Shown here piece after piece: positions 18,283-28,961 of a stretch of DNA of 51,939 bases (positions are counted from its first letter, which is position 1; the number at the start of each line of letters is the position of its first letter). The position numbers were made by a program, and so were the translations under genes. Under the pieces are notes generated by a model. The model saw nothing but the letters and a program-made list of their open reading frames with translations, had not been told where the DNA came from and did not search any database. This DNA is from Bordetella parapertussis (GTDB taxonomy: Bacteria > Pseudomonadota > Gammaproteobacteria > Burkholderiales > SG8-41). The stretch covers positions 1 through 51,939 of the forward strand of contig CAMCYP010000027.1 in assembly GCA_945885345.1 (NCBI GenBank). The letters are read 5' to 3'.

Positions 18283-18283
<1 letters not shown>
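17468..18283 (+). CDS. pilW: Type IV pilus biogenesis/stability lipoprotein PilW (PilF)
   Basis: A 271-aa lipoprotein with a signal peptide ending in the lipobox GISGC (Cys26), then a series of tetratricopeptide repeats (about 55-260; helices such as [24 protein letters not shown] and [21 protein letters not shown]). In type IV pilus systems this pilotin helps the PilQ secretin assemble in the outer membrane. It overlaps rlmN by 4 bp (ATGA) and rodZ by 1 bp (TGATG), a dense coupled operon. No other pilus genes are in the window; they would be elsewhere in the genome. Confidence 0.93.
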
Positions 18284-19185
<902 letters not shown>

Positions 19186-20475
19186 ATGACCGAATCATCC
19201 ATGATGCAGTGTCTTCCATCCCACGGCCCGGCCCCCCGGCGCAAAAGCGTCGGGGTGATGGTCGGCAACATCACTGTCGGCGGCGGCGCGCCGATCGTCG
19301 TGCAGTCCATGACCAATACCGATACCGCAGATGTTGCCGCGACCGTGGGGCAGGTTGCCGCGCTGGCGCGGGCGGGCTCGGAGCTGGTGCGGATCACGGT
19401 GAACAATGCCGAGGCTGCGGCCGCGGTGCCGGTGATCCGCGAACAACTCGATCGGCGTGGCGTCAACGTGCCGCTGGTCGGTGATTTTCATTTCAACGGC
19501 CACCGGCTGCTGACCCAGCATCCGGCCTGCGCCGAAGCACTGGCCAAGCTGCGCATCAATCCCGGCAACGTCGGCAAGGGTTCGAAGCGCGATGAACAAT
19601 TCGCGACCATGATCGAATTTGCCTGCCGCCTGAACAAGCCGGTGCGTATCGGCGTCAATTGGGGCAGTCTTGATCAGGAACTGCTGGCGCGACTGATGGA
19701 TGAAAATGGCAAGCTGGCGCAGCCGCGCGATGCCGCCGTCGTGATGCGCGAAGCGCTGGTGACCTCGGCGCTGGAGAGTGCACGGCAGGCCGAAGCACTG
19801 GGGCTGGCGCATGACCGCATCCTGTTGTCATGCAAGGTCAGTGGCGTGCAGGATCTGATTGCGGTCTATCGTGACCTCGCGAAGCGCTGTGATTACCCCT
19901 TGCACCTGGGATTGACCGAAGCCGGCATGGGATCGAAGGGGATCGTGGCGTCGACCGCGGCGATGGCGGTACTGTTGCAGGAAGGCATCGGCGACACCAT
20001 CCGCGTCTCGCTGACGCCGGAACCCAACGGCGACCGTACGCGCGAAGTGATCGTCGCGCAGGAAATGCTGCAGACCATGGGGCTGCGTTCGTTTGCGCCG
20101 CTGGTGATCGCCTGTCCGGGCTGTGGCCGCACCACCAGTACCGTGTTTCAGGAACTCGCCAATCGCATTCAGAGTTATTTGCGGGATCAGATGCCGCAAT
20201 GGCGCGGGGTTTATCCCGGGGTGGAAGACATGCATGTGGCGGTGATGGGCTGCGTGGTCAACGGGCCGGGGGAGAGCAAGCAGGCCAATATCGGCATCAG
20301 CCTGCCCGGGTCGGGTGAGAACCCGGTGGCGCCGGTGTTTGTCGATGGCGTCAAAACCGTCACGCTGAAAGGCGAGAATATCGCCGAAGAATTCCAGCGC
20401 ATCGTTGATCAGTATGTGCGCGACCGGTACGCCAATGCTGCGGAAGTTACTGCCGAAGCTGGCGCGACCCGTTGA
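19186..20475 (+). CDS. ispG: 4-hydroxy-3-methylbut-2-en-1-yl diphosphate synthase
   Basis: A 429-aa iron-sulfur enzyme of the MEP pathway, converting MEcPP to HMBPP for isoprenoid synthesis. The TIM-barrel half includes [12 protein letters not shown] and the C-terminal half holds three [4Fe-4S] ligands: Cys310 and Cys313 ([11 protein letters not shown]) and Cys356 ([10 protein letters not shown]). The sequence [18 protein letters not shown] segment ([12 protein letters not shown]) is also typical. It begins directly after the rodZ stop codon. The pathway needs flavodoxin or ferredoxin as donor. hisS follows 18 bp downstream. Confidence 0.97.
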   Translation: MTESSMMQCLPSHGPAPRRKSVGVMVGNITVGGGAPIVVQSMTNTDTADVAATVGQVAALARAGSELVRITVNNAEAAAAVPVIREQLDRRGVNVPLVGDFHFNGHRLLTQHPACAEALAKLRINPGNVGKGSKRDEQFATMIEFACRLNKPVRIGVNWGSLDQELLARLMDENGKLAQPRDAAVVMREALVTSALESARQAEALGLAHDRILLSCKVSGVQDLIAVYRDLAKRCDYPLHLGLTEAGMGSKGIVASTAAMAVLLQEGIGDTIRVSLTPEPNGDRTREVIVAQEMLQTMGLRSFAPLVIACPGCGRTTSTVFQELANRIQSYLRDQMPQWRGVYPGVEDMHVAVMGCVVNGPGESKQANIGISLPGSGENPVAPVFVDGVKTVTLKGENIAEEFQRIVDQYVRDRYANAAEVTAEAGATR

Positions 20476-20493
20476 TGGAATCCCGGTTCAGCC

Positions 20494-21765
20494 ATGACTA
20501 AAACCGTACAGGGCGTGCGCGGCATGAATGATGTGCTTCCGGTGGATGCGCATCGCTGGGCATTTTTTGAAGATACCGTGCGGCGCTGGGTACATGCCTA
20601 CGGTTATCAGGCCATCCGCATGCCGATCCTCGAACGCACCGAGCTGTTCGTGCGTTCCATCGGCGAAGTGACCGACATCGTCGAGAAGGAAATGTACACC
20701 TTCAAGGATGAGCTCAACGGCGAGCAGCTGACACTGCGTCCCGAGGGCACTGCCTCCTGTGTGCGCGCCGTGATCGAACATAACCTGCTGTATCCGGGGC
20801 CGCAGCGCCTGTGGTACTGGGGCCCGATGTTCCGCCATGAACGTCCGCAGAAGGGGCGTTACCGGCAGTTTCACCAGATCGGCGTTGAAGCGCTGGGTTT
20901 TGCCGGGCCGGACATCGATGCCGAACATATCGTGATGTGCGCGCGGCTGTGGCGCGAGCTCGGCCTCAAGGACATCAGGCTTGAACTCAACTCGCTGGGT
21001 TCAGCCGAAGCGCGGGCACGGTATCGCGGCAAACTGGTGAAATACCTGGAACAGCATGCCGGGGAACTCGACGCCGATGCGCAGCGCCGCCTGCACAGCA
21101 ATCCGCTGCGCGTGCTCGACAGCAAGAATCCGCAGATGCAGGCCCTGATCACCGCGGCGCCAAAGCTGGCGGATGATCTCGATGCGGAATCGGCAGCGGC
21201 ATTTGCCGGGCTGCAGGCTTCGCTGCGTGCCGCCGGCGTCGATTTCATCATTAATCCGCGCTTGGTGCGGGGGCTGGACTATTACAATGGCACGGTTTTC
21301 GAGTGGGTCACCGACCGCCTTGGCGCGCAGGGCACAGTCTGCGCCGGTGGCCGTTATGACAGCCTGATCGAGCAGATCGGCGGCAAACCGGCGCCGGCCT
21401 GCGGTTTTGCGATGGGCGTGGAACGTTTGCTGTCCCTGATGGCCGAAGCCGGGGTTGCGGTGGCAGAGGCGGTGCCCGATGCCTATATCGTGCGTCAGGG
21501 CGACGCGGCAGTGCCTTGGGGAGAACAGGTTGCGGAGCGGTTGCGGGACGCCGGCCTTGCCGTGGTATTGCATTGTGGCGGCGGCAGTTTCAAATCGCAG
21601 ATGAAAAAAGCCGATGCTAGCGGCGCGCGTTATGCGGTGATACTCGGCGATAACGAAGCGCAGGTCGGAATGTTGGCGGTGAAAGCGCTGCGTGCGGACG
21701 AGGGGCAGCAGGAGCAACGGCAGGTCACATTGCCGGAAGCATGTGAAATCATAAAATCAAGGTAA
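20494..21765 (+). CDS. hisS: Histidyl-tRNA synthetase
   Basis: A 423-aa class II aminoacyl-tRNA synthetase that charges tRNA-His. Class II motif 1 lies near the N-terminus, motif 2 is in [20 protein letters not shown] (about 112-131), the His-binding signatures are [13 protein letters not shown] (about 259-271) and [14 protein letters not shown], and motif 3 is [10 protein letters not shown] (about 305-314). The C-terminal anticodon-binding domain runs from about 330. It is in the same strand cluster as ispG and yfgM (4-bp gap). The distinct paralogue hisZ is at 28962. Confidence 0.98.
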   Translation: MTKTVQGVRGMNDVLPVDAHRWAFFEDTVRRWVHAYGYQAIRMPILERTELFVRSIGEVTDIVEKEMYTFKDELNGEQLTLRPEGTASCVRAVIEHNLLYPGPQRLWYWGPMFRHERPQKGRYRQFHQIGVEALGFAGPDIDAEHIVMCARLWRELGLKDIRLELNSLGSAEARARYRGKLVKYLEQHAGELDADAQRRLHSNPLRVLDSKNPQMQALITAAPKLADDLDAESAAAFAGLQASLRAAGVDFIINPRLVRGLDYYNGTVFEWVTDRLGAQGTVCAGGRYDSLIEQIGGKPAPACGFAMGVERLLSLMAEAGVAVAEAVPDAYIVRQGDAAVPWGEQVAERLRDAGLAVVLHCGGGSFKSQMKKADASGARYAVILGDNEAQVGMLAVKALRADEGQQEQRQVTLPEACEIIKSR

Positions 21766-21769
21766 ATCA

Positions 21770-22405
21770 ATGGCTTACGATTTGGAAGAGCAGGAGCAAC
21801 TGGCGGCGATCAAGAGCTGGTGGACGCAGTACGGCAAGCTGGTCATGGTGGCCGTGATTGGCGGACTGCTGGTCGTTGGCGGTATCCGCGGCTGGTACTA
21901 TTACCGTAACTCGCAAGCCGCTTCGGCCGTGGCCTTGTTCACGCAATTGCAGGGTGCCGAACGCGCCAACGATCACAAGAAGGTTCGCGATATCGCCGCG
22001 CAGATTGTTGAGCATTACGGTTCGACTGCGTACGCTGCACCCGCCAGTCTCGCTGCGGCAAAAAGCAATTTTGACACCGGCGATCTGGCGGCTGCCAAAA
22101 CACAACTGCAATGGGCGATCGACAACGCTAAAGAAGACGAATTGCGCGATGTGGCACGGCTGCGTCTGGCGCGGATCCTGATCGATGAAAAAAAACCGGA
22201 TGAAGCGCTGAAGCTGCTGGAGACCAAACATGGCGGCAGCTTTGACGGTCTTTATGCCGACGTGAAAGGTGATGTGCTGCTGGCACAGGGCAAACGGCCG
22301 GAAGCGCGTGCGGCCTACCAGGTGGCGCTGGACAAGAGTGATGCCGCCAGTCCCTTGCGTCAGATCATTCAGCTGAAACTTGACGCCGTGGGTGAGGCGA
22401 AGTGA
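21770..22405 (+). CDS. yfgM: YfgM family ancillary SecYEG translocon subunit
   Basis: A 211-aa protein with a short cytoplasmic N-terminus (MAYDLEEQEQLAAIKSWW), one membrane anchor (about 24-44, KLVMVAVIGGLLVVGGIRGWYYY) and a periplasmic TPR domain. In E. coli YfgM sits at the Sec translocon with PpiD and links it to periplasmic chaperones. It lies between hisS and bamB exactly as in many proteobacteria and overlaps bamB by 4 bp (GTGA). Length matches the E. coli protein (206 aa). Confidence 0.92.
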   Translation: MAYDLEEQEQLAAIKSWWTQYGKLVMVAVIGGLLVVGGIRGWYYYRNSQAASAVALFTQLQGAERANDHKKVRDIAAQIVEHYGSTAYAAPASLAAAKSNFDTGDLAAAKTQLQWAIDNAKEDELRDVARLRLARILIDEKKPDEALKLLETKHGGSFDGLYADVKGDVLLAQGKRPEARAAYQVALDKSDAASPLRQIIQLKLDAVGEAK

Positions 22406-23571
22406 TACACGCCATGCGCTTGCGGGTGTTTGCGGCAATGGCGGCTGCGCTGTTGTTCTCCGGCTGCCAAACCGTATCGAGCACGTATAACAGCTGGTTC
22501 GGTTCCGCACCCAAACAGAAGCCGGCAGATCTGGTGGAGTTCAAGGCGCAGGCGACGTTGCGCGTTGTCTGGCAGGGCAGTGTCGGAGCAGCGGGCCGCG
22601 GCGCCTTTTATCCGGCGGTGGTCGGCAATACCGTGTACGCGACAGGCGCATCCGGGCAGATTGCCGGGTTTGTTGCCAATTCCGGTGCCAGCCAGACCCG
22701 TTTTGATGCCGCGACGCCGGTGTCCGGCGGAGTGGGGGCCGGCGTCGGGTTGATCCTGGCGGGAACGGCAAAGGGTGAGGTGCTGGCCTTTGAGCCCTCC
22801 GGCAAGCCGGTATGGAAAACCCAGTTGACGGGCGAAGTGCTGTCGCCCCCGGTGGGTGCCGATGGCGTAGTGGTGGTGCGTACCGGAGATGGCCGCATTT
22901 ACGGTTTGAATGCCGCCGATGGCAAACAGCGCTGGGCCTACCAGCGCGCGCTGCCGTCGCTGGCGCTGCGCAGCTATGCCGGCATTGTGGTGCATCGTGG
23001 CGCCGTGTTTGCAGGATTTCCCGGCGGGCGCCTGGTGGCGATTTCCCTGGAAACCGGTACTGTCGGCTGGGAGGCGGTGGTGGCCTTACCCAAAGGCACG
23101 ACAGAACTGGAACGCGTCACCGACATCACCAGTTATCCGGTGGTCGATGGCGCACAGATCTGCGCGGTGGCGTTTCAGGGACGTGTGGCCTGTTTCGACC
23201 TGATCCGTGGTGAAACCCTGTGGGCACGTGATGCGTCGAGCATAGCCGGCATGGCGCTGGATGCGCGCAACGCCTACATCACCGATGACCGCAATGCAGT
23301 GCAGGCTCTGGATCGCAATCGTGGCGCCAGCCTGTGGAAGCAGGACAAGCTGAGCGGACGCTGGGTGAGCGCGCCGCTGGCCATGGGCCGCTACATCATC
23401 GTCGGCGATTTCCAGGGTTATGTGCATGTGCTGTCGCGCGACGACGGCGCATTCGTTGCACGCATTGCCACGGACGGCAGTGCAATACAGGTGCCGCCGG
23501 TGGCGCTCGACCTGACCACTTTCCTGGTGCAGACGCGCAACGGCGGCGTCTTCGCAATCAGCATTCAATAA
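22402..23571 (+). CDS. bamB: Outer-membrane protein assembly factor BamB
   Basis: An outer-membrane lipoprotein of the BAM complex that inserts beta-barrel proteins. The signal peptide ends in the lipobox LLFSGC, and the rest is an eight-bladed PQQ-type beta-propeller; blade signatures are seen as [18 protein letters not shown] and [10 protein letters not shown]. The start is either GTG 22402, overlapping the yfgM stop, or ATG 22414 four codons later; the overlap supports coupling, the shorter form is a neater signal peptide. Length (385-389 aa) is normal. Confidence 0.95.
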   Translation: MIHAMRLRVFAAMAAALLFSGCQTVSSTYNSWFGSAPKQKPADLVEFKAQATLRVVWQGSVGAAGRGAFYPAVVGNTVYATGASGQIAGFVANSGASQTRFDAATPVSGGVGAGVGLILAGTAKGEVLAFEPSGKPVWKTQLTGEVLSPPVGADGVVVVRTGDGRIYGLNAADGKQRWAYQRALPSLALRSYAGIVVHRGAVFAGFPGGRLVAISLETGTVGWEAVVALPKGTTELERVTDITSYPVVDGAQICAVAFQGRVACFDLIRGETLWARDASSIAGMALDARNAYITDDRNAVQALDRNRGASLWKQDKLSGRWVSAPLAMGRYIIVGDFQGYVHVLSRDDGAFVARIATDGSAIQVPPVALDLTTFLVQTRNGGVFAISIQ

Positions 23572-23632
23572 CAAGGATCATTGCTGCCGGATATCGTGGC
23601 CAAAAGGCTGCGGTTTTCGACATGCTCCCATC

Positions 23633-24973
23633 ATGAAACCCACAGTTGTCATTGTCGGCAGGCCCAACGTCGGCAAATCCACGTTGTTCAACCGTTTGAC
23701 CCGCAGCCGCGATGCGATCGTGGTCAATGTGCCGGGCATCACGCGTGATCGCCATTACGGCGAGGGGCGTGTCGGCGACAAGCCCTATCTGGTCGTCGAC
23801 ACCGGCGGTTTCGAACCGGTGGCCAAGGACGGCATCTATCACCAGATGGCGCGGCAGACCCGGCAGGCGGTGGATGAGGCCGATGCGGTACTGTTCGTCG
23901 TCGATGCGCGCATTGGGCTGACCGGGCAGGACCGCGAAATCAGCGCGGAGCTGCGGCGCAGCGGCCGCAAGATCTGGCTGATCGTCAACAAGTCCGAAGG
24001 CATGAACCATGCGTCGGCTAGCGCCGATTTCCATGCGCTGGGTCTGGGTGATCCGCTGGCGATCTCGGCCGAGCATGGTGAACACGTCGGCGATCTGATG
24101 GATATCGTACTCGCGGATTTTCCGCAGCCCGAGCGCGAGTCGAAGAGCGAAGAGCAGCAGCCGAAAATCGCCATCGTCGGACGACCGAATGTCGGCAAGT
24201 CGACGCTGGTCAATGCCCTGCTTGGAGAAGAGCGGGTGGTGGTCTTTGATCAACCCGGCACCACACGGGATTCGATTTATATCGATTTCGAACGCGCCGG
24301 CAAACGTTATACGCTGATCGACACTGCGGGCATGCGCAAACGCGGCCAGGTCGATGAGGTCGCAGAAAAATTTTCGGTGATCAAGACGCTGCAGTCGATT
24401 TCTGACGCCAACATCGTCATCCTGGTTCTGGATGCGAGCCAGGAAATTGCCGAGCAGGATGCGCATATCGCAGGGTTCATCCTCGAAGCCGGACGGGCGC
24501 TGGTGGTGGCCGTCAACAAATGGGAAGGGCTGGACGAAGGACATCGTGAGCAGGTGAAACGCGACGGGGCCCGCAAGCTGAACTTCCTCAATTTCGCGCG
24601 TTTTCATTTCATTTCCGCGCTGCAGGGGCAAGGCGTCGCGGCGGTGTTGCGCTCGGTGGATGACGCTTATGCCGCTGCCATGGCGAAGCTGTCGACGCCG
24701 CGGCTGACGCGGATGCTGATGCTGGCTGTCCAGCAGCAGCAGCCTCCGCGCCACGGCCTGGTGCGGCCGAAGCTGCGTTATGCCCATCAGGGCGGACACA
24801 ACCCGCCGCGGATCATCATCCACGGCTCGGCGCTGGATCGGGTACCGGACACCTACCGCCGTTATCTGGAACGATTTTTCCGCGACGCGTTCAAACTGAC
24901 AGGTACGCCGCTGAAAGTAGAATTCAAAGCCGGGCGTAACCCGTTTGCCAGAGACGATGCAAAACGCGGTTGA
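23633..24973 (+). CDS. der: Ribosome biogenesis GTPase Der (EngA)
   Basis: A 446-aa protein with two consecutive GTPase domains and a C-terminal KH-like domain, needed for 50S subunit assembly. G1 motifs are [12 protein letters not shown] (about 8-19) and [12 protein letters not shown] (about 182-193). The G3 motifs are DTGGFE and [10 protein letters not shown]; the G4 motifs are NKSE and NKWE. The C-terminal end ENRPPRH-like region [19 protein letters not shown] is the KH-like RNA-binding surface. bamB-der adjacency is widely conserved. Hairpins at about 24972-24999 and 25007-25024 lie downstream. Confidence 0.98.
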   Translation: MKPTVVIVGRPNVGKSTLFNRLTRSRDAIVVNVPGITRDRHYGEGRVGDKPYLVVDTGGFEPVAKDGIYHQMARQTRQAVDEADAVLFVVDARIGLTGQDREISAELRRSGRKIWLIVNKSEGMNHASASADFHALGLGDPLAISAEHGEHVGDLMDIVLADFPQPERESKSEEQQPKIAIVGRPNVGKSTLVNALLGEERVVVFDQPGTTRDSIYIDFERAGKRYTLIDTAGMRKRGQVDEVAEKFSVIKTLQSISDANIVILVLDASQEIAEQDAHIAGFILEAGRALVVAVNKWEGLDEGHREQVKRDGARKLNFLNFARFHFISALQGQGVAAVLRSVDDAYAAAMAKLSTPRLTRMLMLAVQQQQPPRHGLVRPKLRYAHQGGHNPPRIIIHGSALDRVPDTYRRYLERFFRDAFKLTGTPLKVEFKAGRNPFARDDAKRG

Positions 24974-25024
24974 CTTGGTGGCTGGTCCGCAACCAAGTCC
25001 GCAGCTAAGTCTATGGCCAGACTT
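24972..25024. promoter_or_regulatory. Two consecutive hairpins between der and hfq
   Basis: GACTTGGT (24972-24979) pairs with ACCAAGTC (24992-24999), and AAGTCT (25007-25012) pairs with AGACTT (25019-25024). Neither has a T run. A TTGACT (25023-25028) overlaps the second and could be part of an hfq promoter, but no good -10 is spaced correctly. Possible der 3' end or hfq control region. Confidence 0.35.
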
Positions 25025-25074
25025 GACTAATTAAGCTAAAGTGGTCTTCCAATAACGACAACCCAGAGGGTGCC

Positions 25075-25311
25075 ATGAGTAATAAAGGGCAGCTGCTACA
25101 AGACCCGTTCCTGAACGCTTTGCGCAAGGAACATATCCCCGTTTCCATTTATCTCGTCAACGGCATCAAATTGCAGGGACAGGTGGATTCATTCGACCAG
25201 TACGTGGTGCTGTTGAAAAATACGGTAACCCAGATGGTCTACAAGCATGCGATTTCGACTGTCGTGCCGGCTCGCGCGGTCAGCCTGCAGCCGGACGATA
25301 TAGATAAGTAA
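25075..25311 (+). CDS. hfq: RNA chaperone Hfq
   Basis: A 78-aa Sm-like protein forming a hexamer that binds U-rich 3' ends on its proximal face and A-rich mRNA on its distal face, pairing small RNAs with targets. The Sm1 motif ([29 protein letters not shown]) and Sm2 motif ([11 protein letters not shown]) are complete. The C-terminal tail is very short (SLQPDDIDK), as in many betaproteobacteria. AGAGGG precedes the ATG. hflX is 25 bp downstream, the usual order. Confidence 0.98.
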   Translation: MSNKGQLLQDPFLNALRKEHIPVSIYLVNGIKLQGQVDSFDQYVVLLKNTVTQMVYKHAISTVVPARAVSLQPDDIDK

Positions 25312-25320
25312 TTGATTTTA
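25304..25320 (+). repeat. AT-rich 17-mer, copy 2
   Basis: ATAAGTAATTGATTTTA, overlapping the hfq stop codon. Two more ATTGATTTATT-like units follow up to the hflX start. See the other copies at 2981, 30154, 33910, 44002 and 51404. Confidence 0.5.
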
Positions 25321-25336
25321 TTGATTTATTTTATTG

Positions 25337-26464
25337 ATGTTTGATCGCCCGGGCAGCTCGGGTAACAGCACCGAGGCCGTACTGGTCGCACTCGATCTCG
25401 GCGAACCCGATTACGCGGAAAGCCTGGAAGAACTGCAATTGCTGGCGCGCAGCGGTGGTGTCGATGTGCGTGCGGTTGTAAAAGGGCGCCGCGACCGCCC
25501 CGATCCGGCGCTGTATGCCGGCAAGGGCAAGGTCGAGGAAATCGGTCGCATCCAGCAGGAAACCGGCGCCTCGGTGGTCATTTTCAACCACGCGCTGAGC
25601 CCGATCCAGGAACGCAACCTCGAACGCCAGCTGTCGTGCCGGGTCATCGACCGCACCAGTCTGATCCTCGACATTTTTGCCCAGCGTGCGCGCAGCCATG
25701 AAGGCAAGCTGCAGGTCGAACTGGCGCAACTGGAACATCTGTCGACGCGGCTGGTTCGCGGCTGGACCCATCTGGAACGGCAGCGCGGCGGTATCGGCAT
25801 GCGCGGGCCCGGCGAAACCCAGCTGGAGACTGATCGCCGGCTGCTCGGCAAGCGCGTCAAGGTGTTGAAGGAAAAGCTCGCCAAGGTGCGGGCCCAGCAC
25901 GCGACCCAGCGCCGCTCACGCGCCCGTGCCCATGTGTTTTCGGTATCGCTGGTGGGTTACACCAATACCGGTAAATCGACCTTGTTCAACCGCATCACCA
26001 AGGCGGATGCCTATGCCGCGGACCAGCTGTTTGCGACACTGGATACGACCACCCGCCGTCTTGGTGGCGCCGCGGGCGCAGAAGTCGTGATCTCCGATAC
26101 CGTCGGTTTCATCCGCCACCTGCCGCATACCCTGGTCGAGGCTTTCCAGGCCACGCTGGAAGAAACCATACAGGCCGATCTGCTGCTGCATGTGGTGGAT
26201 GCCAGCAGCGCCGATCGTGACGCGCAGATCGTTGCGGTAAACACCGTGCTCGCCGAAATCGGCGCCGACAAAGTGCCGCAGATCATGGTCTACAACAAGA
26301 TCGATCGCAGCGGGCTGCCGGCCCGGGTCGAACGCGATGAGTGTGCTAGAATTTCCCGCCTTTGGTTGAGTGCGCTGACAGGGGATGGAGTCGATCTGCT
26401 GCGCAAAGCCATCGGGGAATATGCGCTCGCAGCCGCGAGCCCAAGCCAACCTGTTGCAGCCTGA
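25337..26464 (+). CDS. hflX: GTPase HflX
   Basis: A 375-aa ribosome-associated GTPase that splits stalled or hibernating ribosomes. The N-terminal HflX domain includes KGRRDRPDPALYAGKGKVEEI; the GTPase domain starts at about 203 with GYTNTGKSTLFN (G1), followed by DTVGFIRHLPHTLVEAF (G3) and NKID (G4). I chose ATG 25337 because E. coli HflX also starts MFDR; a TTG one codon earlier is possible. There is no recognisable Shine-Dalgarno site in the AT-rich upstream 25 bp, so it may be translated through coupling with hfq. Confidence 0.95.
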   Translation: MFDRPGSSGNSTEAVLVALDLGEPDYAESLEELQLLARSGGVDVRAVVKGRRDRPDPALYAGKGKVEEIGRIQQETGASVVIFNHALSPIQERNLERQLSCRVIDRTSLILDIFAQRARSHEGKLQVELAQLEHLSTRLVRGWTHLERQRGGIGMRGPGETQLETDRRLLGKRVKVLKEKLAKVRAQHATQRRSRARAHVFSVSLVGYTNTGKSTLFNRITKADAYAADQLFATLDTTTRRLGGAAGAEVVISDTVGFIRHLPHTLVEAFQATLEETIQADLLLHVVDASSADRDAQIVAVNTVLAEIGADKVPQIMVYNKIDRSGLPARVERDECARISRLWLSALTGDGVDLLRKAIGEYALAAASPSQPVAA

Positions 26465-26500
26465 TGCCCTCTGATTTTTGCCTATCCAATTTTCTGGCCA

Positions 26501-27760
26501 ATGACTGAAACTTCCCAGACTTTGCGCGAGCGCCTGAGTGCCGGCCTTGCCCGTATGCTGGCACCGCTGCTGTCATTGAACGATCCGCAGTGGGGCCGCA
26601 AGCCCGGCGGCAACCAGGGGCCGCCTGATCTCGACGAGATCTGGCGCAACCTCAATCGCAAGCTGAACCGCTTGCTCGGCGGCAAGGGCGGCGGCAGCGG
26701 CAATGGTGACATGCCGGGCGGCGGCCCCAGTGCGGGTGCCCTGGGTGGTGGTGCAGGACTGTTGGCTGCGCTGATTGTCGTGGTATGGATTGCCAGCGGT
26801 TTCTACATCGTCAACGAAGGTCAGCGCGGCGTGGTGCTGCGGTTCGGCAAGTTTGTTGAGGCGACGATGCCGGGTCCGCGCTGGCATTTGCCGTATCCGG
26901 TGGAGTCGGCTGAAGTGGTCAACGTGGAGCAGGTGCGCACGGTCGAGGTCGGCTACCGCAACAACGTCAAGAGCAAGGTGCTGAAGGAATCGCTGATGCT
27001 GACCGACGACGAAAACATCGTCGACGTGCAGTTCGCGGTGCAGTACATCCTGAAAAGCCCCAACGATTTCCTGTTCAATAATCGCGGGACGGAAGATTCG
27101 GTGCTGCAGGCCGCCGAAACATCCATCCGTGAAATCGTCGGCCGCAGCAGCATGGACTTTGTCATTTTCGAGGGCCGCGCCGATGTGGCTGCGCGCGCGC
27201 AGAAACTGATGCAGGAAATTCTCGACCGTTACGGCACCGGCATCAGCATCAGCAAGGTCACCATGCAGAACGCCCAGCCGCCGGAGCAGGTGCAGGCTTC
27301 TTTCGACGATGCGGTAAAGGCCAGCCAGGATCGCGAGCGCCAGAAAAACGAGGGCGAGGCTTATGCCAACGACGTGATTCCGCGGGCACGCGGCATGGCC
27401 GCGCGGCTGATGCAGGAAGCCGAAGGTTATCGCAGCCGGGTGATCGAGCAGTCGCAGGGCGATGCTTCACGCTTCCGCCAGGTGGTCGCCGAATATTCGA
27501 AAGCGCCGCAGGTGACACGTGATCGTCTCTATCTCGATGCCATGCAGCAGATCATGAGCAATACCAGCAAAATCCTGATTGACCAGAAAAGCGGTGGCAA
27601 CATGCTGTACCTGCCGCTCGACAAGCTGATGCAGATGTCGACTGCGGGTGTGGTTCCCGCCGAAGCCGTGCCGCAGACCAAGCCGGCAGAGCCGGCGGCA
27701 GCTGACAGCGGTGCGCGCGGTCGCGAAGCCTTCCGCAGCCGTGATCGGGAGGCCCGCTGA
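26501..27760 (+). CDS. hflK: FtsH protease modulator HflK
   Basis: A 419-aa SPFH/prohibitin-like inner-membrane protein. With HflC it forms a large periplasmic cage around FtsH and controls access of membrane substrates. The N-terminal cytoplasmic part is Gly-rich (GGKGGGSGNGDMPGGGPSAG, about 65-85), the single helix is LLAALIVVVWIASGFYIV (about 85-102), and the band 7 domain follows (RGVVLRFGKF onward). The C-terminus is Ala/Pro/Glu-rich. The stop overlaps the hflC ATG by 1 bp (TGATG), so the partners are made together. Confidence 0.96.
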   Translation: MTETSQTLRERLSAGLARMLAPLLSLNDPQWGRKPGGNQGPPDLDEIWRNLNRKLNRLLGGKGGGSGNGDMPGGGPSAGALGGGAGLLAALIVVVWIASGFYIVNEGQRGVVLRFGKFVEATMPGPRWHLPYPVESAEVVNVEQVRTVEVGYRNNVKSKVLKESLMLTDDENIVDVQFAVQYILKSPNDFLFNNRGTEDSVLQAAETSIREIVGRSSMDFVIFEGRADVAARAQKLMQEILDRYGTGISISKVTMQNAQPPEQVQASFDDAVKASQDRERQKNEGEAYANDVIPRARGMAARLMQEAEGYRSRVIEQSQGDASRFRQVVAEYSKAPQVTRDRLYLDAMQQIMSNTSKILIDQKSGGNMLYLPLDKLMQMSTAGVVPAEAVPQTKPAEPAAADSGARGREAFRSRDREAR

Positions 27761-28641
27761 TGAAACGCAATTTTGGTCCGATCCTGATCGGCATCGCCAC
27801 GCTGTTGCTGGTGCTGTCGATGTCGATGTTCGTGGTTGATCAGCGGCAGAATTCGATCGTGTTCCGGCTGGGTGAGGTCGTCGCCATCCAGAAGGAGCCG
27901 GGCCTTTATTTCAAGGTGCCGCTGCTCGACAACGTGCGCTTTTTCGATGTGCGCATCCTGACCATTGATACGGCAGAGCCCGAGCGTTTTCTGACTTCGG
28001 AAAAGAAAAACGTGCTGGTCGACCTGTTCGTCAAATGGCGCATCACCGATGTGCGCAACTATTACACCTCGGTGGGCGGTGACGAGATGAATGCGCAGCG
28101 GCGTCTGCTGCAGACCATCAATGACGGCCTGCGTGCCGAGTTCGGCAATCGCACCGTGCATGATGTGGTCTCCGGCGAACGCGACAAGATCATGGATCTG
28201 ATGCGCAAAAAAGCCAATGAGGATGCCTCGAAGATCGGTGTCGAAGTGCTGGACGTGCGCCTGAAGCGTGTCGACCTGCCGCAGGAAGTCAGCGGCTCGG
28301 TCTACGGCCGGATGGAGGCGGAGCGCAAGCGCGTCGCCAACGAACTGCGTTCTACCGGTGCGGCAGAGTCCGAAAAAATCCGCGCCGATGCCGACAAACA
28401 GAAGGAAGTGATACTCGCCGAGGCTTACCGCGAAGCGCAGCGCATCAAGGGCGAGGGTGATGCCAAGGCTTCCGCGAATTACGCGAAAGCCTACGAAATC
28501 AACCCCGAGTTCTACGCGTTTTACCGCAGCCTTGAGGCTTACCGCGCCAGTTTCAAGAACAAGAGCGATGTGCTCGTGCTTGAGCCGAATTCGGAATTCT
28601 TCAAATACCTGAAATCCGGCGGCAAGACCGGCGGCAAGTGA
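27760..28641 (+). CDS. hflC: FtsH protease modulator HflC
   Basis: A 293-aa partner of HflK with an N-terminal membrane anchor (about 6-22, GPILIGIATLLLVLSMSMFVV) and a band 7/SPFH domain (QRQNSIVFRLGEVV onward). The C-terminal helical region carries the family segment EAYREAQRIKGEGDAKASANYAKAY, with the end RASFKNKSDVLVLEPNSEFFKYL typical of HflC. Length equals standard HflC. It is followed by the DUF2065 gene after 57 bp, the usual betaproteobacterial order. Confidence 0.96.
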   Translation: MKRNFGPILIGIATLLLVLSMSMFVVDQRQNSIVFRLGEVVAIQKEPGLYFKVPLLDNVRFFDVRILTIDTAEPERFLTSEKKNVLVDLFVKWRITDVRNYYTSVGGDEMNAQRRLLQTINDGLRAEFGNRTVHDVVSGERDKIMDLMRKKANEDASKIGVEVLDVRLKRVDLPQEVSGSVYGRMEAERKRVANELRSTGAAESEKIRADADKQKEVILAEAYREAQRIKGEGDAKASANYAKAYEINPEFYAFYRSLEAYRASFKNKSDVLVLEPNSEFFKYLKSGGKTGGK

Positions 28642-28698
28642 TCATGCCGCGATTGCGGTTGCCGGGTTCACCGGCAGCCTGCGGCGCCGGTTCCACGC

Positions 28699-28887
28699 GT
28701 GGCTGACAATCTGCTGGTGGCTGTTGCCCTGATGCTGGTGATCGAGGGGGCGTTGCCGTTTCTGGCGCCGGCGGTGTGGCGGGAAACCTTCCGCCGGCTG
28801 ATCGAAATGAGCGACGGGCAACTGCGTTTCATCGGGCTGGGCTCGATACTGGCAGGCCTGCTCCTGCTTTATTTCGTGCGTGGTTGA
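28699..28887 (+). CDS. DUF2065 (YjeT-like) small membrane protein
   Basis: A 62-aa protein with two predicted transmembrane helices (VAVALMLVIEGALPFLAPAVW and FIGLGSILAGLLLLYFV), matching DUF2065/YjeT in length and in the EGALPF and RFIGLGSILAGLLLLY motifs. The function is unknown; in many proteobacteria it follows hflC and precedes purA or hisZ, as here. It starts with GTG. A TATAAT at 28901-28906, just after its stop, may serve hisZ. Confidence 0.85.
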   Translation: MADNLLVAVALMLVIEGALPFLAPAVWRETFRRLIEMSDGQLRFIGLGSILAGLLLLYFVRG

Positions 28888-28900
28888 GTCCCCAAGCTTC

Positions 28901-28906
28901 TATAAT
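28901..28906 (+). promoter_or_regulatory. -10 element candidate for hisZ
   Basis: A perfect TATAAT, 56 bp before the hisZ start codon and right after the DUF2065 stop. No acceptable -35 is seen at 16-18 bp, so this is tentative. Confidence 0.35.
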
Positions 28907-28961
28907 ATGTGCGTTTTTGCGCCGACCGGCCCTGTTTAACGCGCTTTTGATCTGCCCCCCC

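Noticed and set aside
23558..24823. 421-codon minus-strand frame opposite der
   Set aside because: Antisense shadow; both GTPase domains are intact on the plus strand.
28776..28961. N-terminal extension of hisZ
   Set aside because: It overlaps the DUF2065 gene and contains no conserved sequence; ATG 28962 matches HisZ starts.
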